Shown: positions 35,496-43,621 of the stretch, in pieces
Position numbering within the stretch: the first letter of the stretch is position 1
How the letters are laid out: every line of letters begins with the position of its first letter
NCBI GenBank assembly: GCA_021776595.1
Contig: JAJFFP010000059.1
Coordinates: 1 to 47,134 of the forward strand
Reading direction: 5' to 3'
Length of the DNA: 47,134 nucleotides
DNA from: Robiginitomaculum sp.
Lineage (GTDB): Bacteria > Pseudomonadota > Alphaproteobacteria > Caulobacterales > Maricaulaceae
Translations under genes and position numbers: made by a program
The notes under the pieces: generated by a model
Databases searched by the model: none
What the model saw: the letters and a program-made list of their open reading frames with translations, nothing else
What the model was told of the DNA's origin: nothing

Positions 35496-36350
35496 GTGAA
35501 TAACACCGAGCCAATAAACCTGAGCCGTCTATTGTTAATTGGTGGTGTTGTGTCGGGCCTGGGACTGGCTTCGCTTCGTGCTCTGACCGGCGGAGCTCAT
35601 ATAGAACCTCCACTGCCCCTGCCCCCAGGTGCGGTCGCCCGCATAAATGGCACCGTTATCCTGCGTGCCGACCTGGCTTTGCAAAAAAACCAGGAGACCG
35701 GGCAAACGCAAACCGCGATGTTGGAATCTCTCATAAATGATGAGCTTCTGGTGCAGTATGCCTTAAAGATGAATTTAACCGCAGAATCCCCAAAATTGCG
35801 ACAAGAACTGATCGCGGCGGCCAGCGGCGATATTATTTCACGTGCTCACGCCAAGCCGATCAGCCCGGTCAGCCTCCGCGATTATTATTTCAAAAACAAA
35901 ACTCGTTACACCCGCCCGGTAAGAGTGCGTGTGCGTATCGTTTTCTTTCCAACGCCAGAAGCAGGTTTGAAAAAAAATGCGTTTGAACAAGCCCTGCAAA
36001 ATGGCGCAACAGCGCAAACCCTTATCAAGCGTTTTGCAGGTGAGGCACCAGTTATCCAAGCTGGTCTTATCTCACTGCAAACCCTCAAGAGCCTAATAGG
36101 AGAAGCCCCGGTCCATTCCCTGCAAGGCTTGCCGTCAGGGCAATGGTCAAATTGGGTTGATACTGATGAGGGGACATGGCGGCTATATCTTGCCAACCGT
36201 ACAAGAGCTCGCACACCAGAATTGGAAAGTGTACGTGATCAGGTGGAAAAAGACTATCTAGAGGAGCGTGGCAAATTGGCGCTGCGCGCCTATCTAAACC
36301 GGCTTAGAAGAAAATCTGATATTGCGCTGCGTTTGGTTTCACCACAATGA
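35496..36350 (+). CDS. Membrane-anchored PpiC-type peptidyl-prolyl isomerase
   Basis: The 284-residue protein has an N-terminal hydrophobic anchor (LLLIGGVVSGLGLASLRAL), a SurA-like helical part (about 50-130, with VARINGTVILRADLAL and LINDELLVQYALKMNL) and a diverged parvulin-like domain (about 140-250). The parvulin signature is weak, so isomerase activity is uncertain. The start is a GTG at 35496. It overlaps the HupE/UreJ-like gene by four bases. Pairing of such proteins with HupE/UreJ-type genes suggests it helps fold or insert that membrane protein; this is inference. Confidence 0.72.
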   Translation: MNNTEPINLSRLLLIGGVVSGLGLASLRALTGGAHIEPPLPLPPGAVARINGTVILRADLALQKNQETGQTQTAMLESLINDELLVQYALKMNLTAESPKLRQELIAAASGDIISRAHAKPISPVSLRDYYFKNKTRYTRPVRVRVRIVFFPTPEAGLKKNAFEQALQNGATAQTLIKRFAGEAPVIQAGLISLQTLKSLIGEAPVHSLQGLPSGQWSNWVDTDEGTWRLYLANRTRARTPELESVRDQVEKDYLEERGKLALRAYLNRLRRKSDIALRLVSPQ

Positions 36351-37570
36351 GTCGCATATTCTGGACTTTACTCATTCTAATTACAGTTAGCACCTCTGCG
36401 TTTGCCCATACCGCCAGCCGCTCTTTTTCCATATGGGAAGAGCAGGGAAAGGTCATTCTGGGTCGCTATAGCATTGACCAAACACAGGCCACACTGCTCA
36501 TTCCAAAGAACACTCAGAATACTGAATTAAGCGCTTTGCTGGTCCGTCATCTGGCAGGCAGGCTTCATGTCATACAAAAAGGGGCAAGGTGCACCACCGA
36601 CCAACCGGTCCAAACACAATCCCTCTCAGGTAAATTAGAGGTATCCATACGGTTTACCTGCCCTGACCAGGTGAATAAAGCGGGCTGGACGTTACAAAAT
36701 AACGCCTTTTTTGACCTTGCCTCAACCCATATTCATATTGCACAGATAGAAAACGATCCTGAGGCACGGGAATTTATATTCACCAACGCACAACGCCAAC
36801 ACATTATGCGTAATAAAGCGGGGGAAAGCGAAGGGCGGGCGCGGGTCAGTTTTTGGGTAAACTTTACGACCTATATTCGCTTGGGCATCACCCATATTTT
36901 ATCGGGGTTTGATCATCTTGCCTTTGTTACAGCACTAATCCTGCTTGCCAAAACCTATAAGGATGTGGCTTTTCTGGTCACAGGTTTCACCCTTGGCCAT
37001 AGCATTACTCTCAGCCTGGCCGCCTTGGGCATTATCCACCCCTACGGGGCCGCCATAGAGGCCCTGATCGGGTTCTCTATCGCCTTTATTGCCCTTGAAT
37101 TGCTGCTACCTCCCGGTAGCCCGGACTGGCAAAGGCTGGGCCGTTTCATACCGATTGCTTTTATTGTGCTGGCAGGCGTTTCAGCGTATTATCCTGGTGC
37201 TTTGGCCCCGTTAAGCTGGATAGGGCTGGCGCTCTTTATTTATTGTTATTTTCAACTCGTTGAGAATACGCAAACCGCATTGAAAGCCAGCCTTGCCTTG
37301 ACCATAGCGTTCGGGCTTGTTCATGGAGCTGGTTTTGCCAGCGTATTATCTGAAGCAGGACTTCCAGCCGGGCAGCGCATATCAGCCCTTGCCGGATTTA
37401 ATATCGGCGTAGAAATTGGCCAGTTGGCGGTCGTGGGACTATGGCTTGTCATTTTTGCCCTGCTTGGCCAGTTTATGACCATCAGCGCCACAACAAGGTT
37501 CAAAATGTTGATTGGCACGGTTGTTTTTACTTTAGGCATATACTGGTTTGCAAGCCGCGCATTTATTTGA
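36347..37570 (+). CDS. HupE/UreJ-like membrane protein with periplasmic N-terminal domain
   Basis: The 407-residue protein has a signal peptide (MSRIFWTLLILITVSTSAFA), a soluble domain to about 175, then six or more transmembrane helices with the HupE/UreJ marks: GITHILSGFDHLAF, FTLGHSITLSLA, FGLVHGAGFASVL and FNIGVEIGQ. The conserved His and Asp residues in the membrane suggest metal (nickel or cobalt) binding or transport. The extended N-terminal domain is typical of the longer subfamily. No hydrogenase or urease gene is near, so the metal and partner are unknown. Translation is probably coupled to the upstream gene. Confidence 0.83.
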   Translation: MSRIFWTLLILITVSTSAFAHTASRSFSIWEEQGKVILGRYSIDQTQATLLIPKNTQNTELSALLVRHLAGRLHVIQKGARCTTDQPVQTQSLSGKLEVSIRFTCPDQVNKAGWTLQNNAFFDLASTHIHIAQIENDPEAREFIFTNAQRQHIMRNKAGESEGRARVSFWVNFTTYIRLGITHILSGFDHLAFVTALILLAKTYKDVAFLVTGFTLGHSITLSLAALGIIHPYGAAIEALIGFSIAFIALELLLPPGSPDWQRLGRFIPIAFIVLAGVSAYYPGALAPLSWIGLALFIYCYFQLVENTQTALKASLALTIAFGLVHGAGFASVLSEAGLPAGQRISALAGFNIGVEIGQLAVVGLWLVIFALLGQFMTISATTRFKMLIGTVVFTLGIYWFASRAFI

Positions 37571-37586
37571 AACAACTACATATTTA

Positions 37587-37616
37587 TTGTTACAGAGTAG
37601 ATGATTATGGTATAAG
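37587..37616 (+). promoter_or_regulatory. Candidate promoter for glmS
   Basis: TTGTTA (37587-37592) and TATAAG (37611-37616) are 18 bases apart. The predicted leader is about 50 bases. No glmS ribozyme is seen in it, in line with a Gram-negative host. Confidence is low because the hexamers are imperfect. Confidence 0.3.
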
Positions 37617-37670
37617 GATTGCTTTGGTGATATCGGGGTGTCCCAAAAGTTTCTCGTTGGAGTAAGCATT

Positions 37671-39494
37671 ATGTGCGGTATTGTAGGTATTGTTAGCAAC
37701 CGTCCAGTCAGAGCGCGTCTTGTAGAAGGCTTGATCAGGTTGGAATATCGCGGATACGACTCTGCAGGTATTGCCGTGGTCAATGGGCAGGGCATTGTGC
37801 GCCGCCGTGCCCCTGGAAAAATTCTTAACCTGCAAAGTGTTCTGGATGATGCCCCCATCGATGGCACCTGCGGTATCGCCCATACCCGCTGGGCCACCCA
37901 TGGTCGCCCCAATACAGAAAATGCACATCCGCATCAGACTGGCAATGTTGCCATTGTCCACAACGGAATTATTGAAAACTTCAAGCCATTACGTGAAGAA
38001 TTGGCCAGATCAGGGCATATTTTTGCCACCCAGACCGACTCAGAAGTCATTGCCCACCTTATCCAGTATCATCTGGATAAGGATATGGATGAAGAAAGCG
38101 CCTTTCTTGCCTCTGTGGACCGTCTGGAAGGAGCTTATGCGGTTGCGGCACTGGTCGGGGATGCCAACCAGACATTATATGCGGCACGTCACGGCAGCCC
38201 GCTGGTCGTGGGTTTTGGTGATGGAGAAATGTTTATCGGTTCCGATGCCTTTGCGCTGGCGCCGTTTACCAAGCGTGTGCTGTATCTTGAAGAAGGCGAT
38301 AGTGCGGTGGTAAAAATTGATGCCGTTTGTGTGCGTGATAACACTGGCAAACCAGTGGAACGCCAAATCCAGATGGCCAGCATTTCCGCAGCAATGGCTG
38401 AAAAAGGCAATTACAGCCACTTCATGGAAAAAGAAATTCATGAACAGCCGGAAGCTCTGGCCAGAACCATGGCCGCCTATATCGATCCGCAAAGCGAAAT
38501 GCCCTTACTCGCAGAGTCGGCCCCATTATTGGAAAACGCCGATCGCCTGGTGGCCATTGCCTGTGGCACAGCATACCTCGCCGCTTCTGTCGCTAAATAC
38601 TGGTTTGAGAGCCTGGCGGGCGTCCATGTTGAAACCGATATTGCCTCAGAATTTCGCTACCGCACCCCTGCCCTGCCAGAAAATGGCACCGCACTCTTTA
38701 TTTCACAATCCGGTGAAACCGCCGATACCCTGGCTGCCATGCGTTATTGCAAACGTGCCGGCCTGAACACCATTGGTGTTCTGAACGCCCCGGAATCATC
38801 TATTGCCCGCGAGACCACTGCCGTAATGCGCACATTGGCCGGGCCGGAGATTGGCGTTGCCTCCACCAAGGCCTTTACCGCGCAACTGGCCGTGCTGGCT
38901 ATCAGCGCCATTGGCACGGCGCAGTTACGCAAAAAATTGAACGCAGTAGAAGCACAGCGGCATATCAAGGCGTTTGAGCATCTGCCGGAGCTGGTCAGAC
39001 AAGCCATTGCCACCAAGGAACAATGCCGGACCATTGCACCCACACTGGCCAAAGCCAAACAGGTATTTTTCATTGGGCGCGGTGTTTATTATCCGCTGGC
39101 TCTTGAAGGTGCCCTAAAGCTAAAGGAAATCACATACTTACCCGCAGAAGGTTATGCGGCTGGTGAGTTAAAGCACGGCCCCATCGCCCTGATCGAGGAA
39201 GGCACACCCGTTATCGTTATCGCCCCCAGCGATCCACTGATGGAAAAGACCATCTCCAATGTGGAAGAAATGGCTGCACGCGGTGCTAAAATCATAGCCA
39301 TTACAGATGAAGCCGGGGCTCCACAATTTGAGGCACGCGCCGAGCATACCATCGTGTTGCCGGACATGCCGGGCCTGACCGGACCAATAGTGGCTGCAAT
39401 TCCCTTGCAATTACTGGCGTATTATACGGCATTGGAACTTGGCACAAACCTGGATCAACCACGTAATCTGGCAAAGTCCGTTACGGTTGAATAG
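37671..39494 (+). CDS. glmS: Glutamine-fructose-6-phosphate aminotransferase (isomerising)
   Basis: The 607-residue enzyme makes glucosamine-6-phosphate, the entry to peptidoglycan and lipid A precursors. After Met removal, Cys of MCGIVGI is the nucleophile; this fixes the start at 37671, with GGAG eight bases upstream. The glutaminase domain has RLEYRGYDSAGIA, HTRWATHG and the ammonia-site NGIIEN. Two SIS domains follow (CGTAYLAASVAKYW, SQSGETADTL, GRGVYYPLALEGALKLKE) and the C-terminal ends with NLAKSVTVE. Length is standard. It precedes kdsD, another sugar-phosphate enzyme for the envelope. Confidence 0.98.
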   Translation: MCGIVGIVSNRPVRARLVEGLIRLEYRGYDSAGIAVVNGQGIVRRRAPGKILNLQSVLDDAPIDGTCGIAHTRWATHGRPNTENAHPHQTGNVAIVHNGIIENFKPLREELARSGHIFATQTDSEVIAHLIQYHLDKDMDEESAFLASVDRLEGAYAVAALVGDANQTLYAARHGSPLVVGFGDGEMFIGSDAFALAPFTKRVLYLEEGDSAVVKIDAVCVRDNTGKPVERQIQMASISAAMAEKGNYSHFMEKEIHEQPEALARTMAAYIDPQSEMPLLAESAPLLENADRLVAIACGTAYLAASVAKYWFESLAGVHVETDIASEFRYRTPALPENGTALFISQSGETADTLAAMRYCKRAGLNTIGVLNAPESSIARETTAVMRTLAGPEIGVASTKAFTAQLAVLAISAIGTAQLRKKLNAVEAQRHIKAFEHLPELVRQAIATKEQCRTIAPTLAKAKQVFFIGRGVYYPLALEGALKLKEITYLPAEGYAAGELKHGPIALIEEGTPVIVIAPSDPLMEKTISNVEEMAARGAKIIAITDEAGAPQFEARAEHTIVLPDMPGLTGPIVAAIPLQLLAYYTALELGTNLDQPRNLAKSVTVE

Positions 39495-39537
39495 CCACAT
39501 TTTACCAGCGGCAGAACTCTAGAAGCGGGCCTACCCT

Positions 39538-40503
39538 ATGAGCAGCCACGATGAGATTGAGATTGCAAGAAGCCTAATTATGGCCGAAGCCTCTGCGCTT
39601 AAAATGCTGGCTGATCAACTTGATGGAAAAGCATTTTCACAAGCCGTGAATATACTGCTTGATACAAAAGGCCATTGCATCGTGCTTGGTGTCGGCAAGT
39701 CCGGTCATATCGGGCGGAAAATTGCCGCCACTCTAGCTTCCACAGGGACGCCAGCGTTTTTTGTCCACCCCGCCGAAGCCAGCCATGGTGATCTGGGCAT
39801 GGTGACAACAAATGCGACGGTGATCGCCATTTCTAATTCAGGTGAAAGCCGCGAACTGATCGATGTGATCCGCTATTGCCAGTTAAACAATATAGCAATG
39901 ATCGCCATCACCTGCCGGGAAAACTCTGCATTGGGCAAGGCGGCCAGGGTGCCCCTTATTCTGCCGGAAATTGCTGAAGCCTGCCCCAATGGTCTGGTGC
40001 CAACCACCTCGATGGTTATGGCACTGGCCATGGGCGATGCGCTGGCCATTGCGGCCATGCAAAAAAGGGGCTTTACGCATCGTGACTTTGGTGACCGCCA
40101 TCCGGGTGGGAAACTTGGCCTTCAGTTACAGCATGTTGGCGATTGGATGCAGACCCATAAAGCCACGCCACCACTGATTTCTGCCAACGCATCCGCACAG
40201 GATGTATTAAGCGTTATTACCGAAGGGCGAATGGGTTGCGCCGCCGTAATCAATGCACAAAACACCATGGTTGGCATTATAACTGATGGCGATCTGCGCC
40301 GGGCAATTTCGCCAGGCTTTTTTGATAAAACGGCAGAGGAAATAATGACGTCTGAACCCTATATGGTTACACCGCAGGACCGCATCAGTGATGTCATTGC
40401 TCAACTGATGCAAAGAAGAATTACCAATGTATTTGTCGTTGACAATGGCCAGGCCATCGCCGCCATGCATCTGAAAGACTTGTTGGAAGAAGGCTACATC
40501 TAA
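39538..40503 (+). CDS. kdsD: Arabinose-5-phosphate isomerase (KpsF/GutQ family)
   Basis: The 321-residue enzyme converts ribulose-5-phosphate to arabinose-5-phosphate, the first step to Kdo for lipopolysaccharide. It has an SIS domain (about 40-180: GVGKSGHIGRKIAATLASTG, HPAEASHGDLGM, ISNSGESRE, PTTSMVMALAMGDALA) and two CBS domains (about 205-320, with GIITDGDLRRA). H193 near HPGGKLGL fits the proposed catalytic region. It follows glmS by 43 bases and may be co-transcribed. The gene for the next Kdo step is not in the window. Confidence 0.93.
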   Translation: MSSHDEIEIARSLIMAEASALKMLADQLDGKAFSQAVNILLDTKGHCIVLGVGKSGHIGRKIAATLASTGTPAFFVHPAEASHGDLGMVTTNATVIAISNSGESRELIDVIRYCQLNNIAMIAITCRENSALGKAARVPLILPEIAEACPNGLVPTTSMVMALAMGDALAIAAMQKRGFTHRDFGDRHPGGKLGLQLQHVGDWMQTHKATPPLISANASAQDVLSVITEGRMGCAAVINAQNTMVGIITDGDLRRAISPGFFDKTAEEIMTSEPYMVTPQDRISDVIAQLMQRRITNVFVVDNGQAIAAMHLKDLLEEGYI

Positions 40504-40512
40504 GCCATCATA

Positions 40513-41127
40513 TCAGATTTTATTGAAGAACATTAAATAGACCAGGCGGCCATTTTCCACGCTATCGCCAAAGCCTGGGCAGGCCGTGTGCCATAACCAG
40601 GGGCGCAATAATATCAAACGATTATAACGCATGGGGACCCGCATGGTGTGCTCCCATTTATCATAATCATGGGCATCATTGGCCAGAATGTTATTATAAA
40701 TTTCTGAGGCTTCTGCCGGGGTGGTCACGCCCAGTTTTTCCAAGTCTTTCGGGGCCAGCGTGGCCTGTTCCATACCCGTTGCACGGTGGCGGAAAAAATC
40801 CGTGCCGCCCTGACAATCTTTCGGACGGTTCAGGTACAAGATACCGGACCAATAACAATCGTCCACATGAATATCAGCCGCCCCGACTTCGCCTTCCAGT
40901 GTGAGCCGGGATTTTGCATGCCCTGCCCCCTCTTTAGGGGCGAGACGTTCCTGCACCAGTCTTGAAATTTCCTGCTCAATCCCCGGAATGGTAATCCGGT
41001 TTGCCGAATTTCGCCCTGGATACCCTTTGACGACATTGACCTCCGGGTAATCCACCTTGAGCAAGGCATCTCGCATAGCATCGACATTGCTCAGAAAATC
41101 ATCAATGACCATCAAGGAAACCGGCAT
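40513..41127 (-). CDS. DUF6445-like protein, candidate Fe(II)/2-oxoglutarate oxygenase, copy 2
   Basis: The 204-residue protein is a tandem paralogue of the next gene upstream. A possible iron-binding facial triad is visible: HVD in ADIHVDDCYWSGILYL and a distal His in LLRPWLWHTACPGFG, then an Arg in NGRLVYLMFF that could bind 2-oxoglutarate. The YPGRNSAN stretch is also conserved in both copies. The ATG at 41127 (MPVSLMVIDDF) is chosen because it aligns with the paralogue start; one at 41139 would overlap the upstream stop. The family name is from memory and the oxygenase role from motif layout. Confidence 0.6.
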   Translation of the reverse strand: MPVSLMVIDDFLSNVDAMRDALLKVDYPEVNVVKGYPGRNSANRITIPGIEQEISRLVQERLAPKEGAGHAKSRLTLEGEVGAADIHVDDCYWSGILYLNRPKDCQGGTDFFRHRATGMEQATLAPKDLEKLGVTTPAEASEIYNNILANDAHDYDKWEHTMRVPMRYNRLILLRPWLWHTACPGFGDSVENGRLVYLMFFNKI

Positions 41128-41131
41128 TGGT

Positions 41132-41752
41132 TCACCCATCCACCAGATCAAAGAACAAGAGATAAATCAGCCGGCCATTTTCCAGATTGGTTCCAAAGCC
41201 CGGTCCCGCCGTATGCCATAACCAGGGCCGGAGCAACACCAAACGGTTAAAGCGCATCGGCACACGCATGGTGCGCTCCCAGGCATCATCATTATGGGTA
41301 TCGTTCAGGAGAATGTTATTGAATATTGTGTTGGCTTCGCTCTTGTCCGAAATGCCAAGGTTTTCAAGATCTTCTTTTTCCAGCAATGCCCGCTCGGTTC
41401 CTGTTTCTTTATGACGGAAAAAGTCTGTGCCGCCCTGACAGTCTTCCGGCTTGCTAAGATATAAAATACCGGACCAATACCCCTGATCAATATGGATGTT
41501 CGCGGCCCCTTTGTCCCCGGCAAGGGTAATGCGCGCACCACCATGGCCGCAATCCAGTTTCGGCTTTAACGGCTCCTGCACAATGCGCGATATCTCATGC
41601 TCCAGACCTGGTATTTGCACCCTTTGTGCAGAATTTCGCCCCGGATAACCTTTAGGCTGGTCATCTTCTGGATATTCCAGATTGAGCACCGCTTGGCGAA
41701 ACGCAACCGGGTCATCCAGAAAATCATCAATTACAATAAATGAAGTGGTCAT
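41132..41752 (-). CDS. DUF6445-like protein, candidate Fe(II)/2-oxoglutarate oxygenase, copy 1
   Basis: The 206-residue protein shows the same layout as its neighbour: MTTSFIVIDDFLDDP start, YPGRNSAQR, HID in ANIHIDQGYWSGILYL, the distal His in LLRPWLWHTAGPGFG, and Arg in NGRLIYLLFF. The two are about half identical by eye, so the duplication is not recent. Its stop is four bases from the start of copy 2, so they form one unit. It lies 21 bases downstream of hutU on the same strand, so both may be read from the hutU promoter. The substrate is unknown. Confidence 0.6.
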   Translation of the reverse strand: MTTSFIVIDDFLDDPVAFRQAVLNLEYPEDDQPKGYPGRNSAQRVQIPGLEHEISRIVQEPLKPKLDCGHGGARITLAGDKGAANIHIDQGYWSGILYLSKPEDCQGGTDFFRHKETGTERALLEKEDLENLGISDKSEANTIFNNILLNDTHNDDAWERTMRVPMRFNRLVLLRPWLWHTAGPGFGTNLENGRLIYLLFFDLVDG

Positions 41753-41773
41753 TCGCTTTCACCCGCTGGGCCC

Positions 41774-43429
41774 TTAAACAGAAGGGAGATTCAACCCATG
41801 TTCATGCGCGCAGTCAATGGCAATGTCATAACCCGCGTCAGCATGGCGCATCACACCACTTGCCGGGTCATTCCATAATACGCGGCGCAATCGCACCTCC
41901 GCATCTTTTGTGCCATCTGCAAGGACAACCAGGCCAGCATGTTGTGAATAGCCAATGCCAACACCGCCGCCATGGTGCATGCTAACCCACGTGGCCCCCG
42001 ATGCCGTTGCCAATAAAGCATTAAGCAGAGGCCAGTCGGCCACCGCGTCCGAGCCGTCTTTCATCCCTTCAGTTTCACGATTGGGGCTGGCTACCGAGCC
42101 ACTGTCCAGATGATCGCGACCAATTACAACCGGTGCCGATAACTCTCCCGAAGCCACCATATCATTAAATGCCACACCAAGACGGTCGCGCTCGCCCAGC
42201 CCAACCCAGCATATCCGGCTGGGCAGGCCCTGAAACTGGATTCTCTGGCGCGCCATATCCAGCCAGTTATGCAAATGCGGATCATCAGGGATCAGTTCTT
42301 TTACCTTGGCATCGGTTTTATATATATCCTCCGGGTCACCAGACAGCGCCGCCCAGCGGAACGGTCCAACACCACGGCAAAACAAGGGCCGGATATAAGC
42401 GGGCACAAAACCTTCAAAATCAAAGGCACTGTCACATCCTGCTTCAAGGGCCATCTGGCGGATATTATTCCCATAATCAAAAGTCGGTATGCCTAGCGCA
42501 TGAAAGTGTAACATCGCCTCTACCTGCTCGCGCATACTCTGCATTGCCGCCTTTTCTACGCCCTTGGGATCAGACTGGCGGCGCTCTTCCCACTCTGCCA
42601 ACGTCCAGCCTTTGGGCAGATAACCATTTAATGGATCGTGAGCAGAGGTTTGATCCGTTACAGCATCGGGGCGGATACCACGTTTGACCAGTTCTGGAAA
42701 AACACCGGCGGCATTACCAGGAAGTCCAACGGAAACAGGAATTTTACTGGTCCTGATTATGCTCAAGGCTTCGTCCAGCGTATCAGCCTTTTGGTCCAGA
42801 TAACCTGATTTCAGACGCATTTCGATGCGCGAAGGCTGACACTCCACCGCCAACATGCTGGCCCCGGCCATGGTCGCGGCCAGAGGTTGCGCCCCCCCCA
42901 TACCACCAAGCCCGCCGGTTAATATCCATTTACCGGATAGATCACCGCCAAAATGCTGGCGGCCCATTTCCACAAATGTCTCATAAGTGCCCTGCACAAT
43001 GCCTTGACTGCCAATATATATCCAGGACCCGGCTGTCATCTGGCCATACATCATCAGGCCTTTTTTATCCAACTCATGATAATGGTCCCAATTGGCCCAT
43101 TTACCCACCAGATTGGAATTGGCAATCAGAACACGCGGGGCATCCTTGTGTGTGCGAAAAACACCAACCGGCTTTCCGGACTGGATCAGCAGGCTTTCAT
43201 CATCATTGAGTGCTTTAAGAGACGAAATAATCCGGTCATAACTATCCCAGTCACGCGCCGCCCGGCCAATACCACCATAAACCACTAGTTCATTCGGGTT
43301 TTCCGCCACCATAGGGTCAAGGTTATTCATCAACATACGAAGCGGGGCTTCGGTTTGCCAGCTTTTGGCGGTCAGCACATTGCCAGTCGGGGCTTTGATA
43401 TTCCGTGCATTATCCAAGCGTTTAATCAT
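41774..43429 (-). CDS. hutU: Urocanate hydratase
   Basis: The 551-residue enzyme hydrates urocanate to imidazolonepropionate with tightly bound NAD+. It has the N-terminal [22 protein letters not shown] (split [20 protein letters not shown]), the NAD fold [19 protein letters not shown], and the C-terminal active-site region [18 protein letters not shown]. The ATG at 43429 (MIKRLDNAR) has AGGA nine bases upstream; two upstream ATGs in frame have poorer signals. Length is standard. It belongs to the histidine utilisation set with hutG and hutH, but is separated from them by a kinase gene on the other strand. Confidence 0.96.
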   Translation of the reverse strand: MIKRLDNARNIKAPTGNVLTAKSWQTEAPLRMLMNNLDPMVAENPNELVVYGGIGRAARDWDSYDRIISSLKALNDDESLLIQSGKPVGVFRTHKDAPRVLIANSNLVGKWANWDHYHELDKKGLMMYGQMTAGSWIYIGSQGIVQGTYETFVEMGRQHFGGDLSGKWILTGGLGGMGGAQPLAATMAGASMLAVECQPSRIEMRLKSGYLDQKADTLDEALSIIRTSKIPVSVGLPGNAAGVFPELVKRGIRPDAVTDQTSAHDPLNGYLPKGWTLAEWEERRQSDPKGVEKAAMQSMREQVEAMLHFHALGIPTFDYGNNIRQMALEAGCDSAFDFEGFVPAYIRPLFCRGVGPFRWAALSGDPEDIYKTDAKVKELIPDDPHLHNWLDMARQRIQFQGLPSRICWVGLGERDRLGVAFNDMVASGELSAPVVIGRDHLDSGSVASPNRETEGMKDGSDAVADWPLLNALLATASGATWVSMHHGGGVGIGYSQHAGLVVLADGTKDAEVRLRRVLWNDPASGVMRHADAGYDIAIDCAHEHGLNLPSV

Positions 43430-43621
43430 TATATTCATCCTGCCCATGGTGCCAAACTTCGTCGAATCCCCTCAATTTATACACCGGTAAACCCTTAATC
43501 TAAACCTGCGTAATGTGCGCAAGAAATACTACAGGTATTCAGCCAATCCTGTGGGTAATGTTGTGACTAAACATGTTCAAATTTACGTGAATTTAATCCA
43601 TACATGGTTAAGAGCTAAAGG

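Noticed and set aside
37571-37670. A glmS ribozyme in the leader
   Set aside because: The leader is too short, lacks the core, and the ribozyme is a feature of Gram-positive bacteria.
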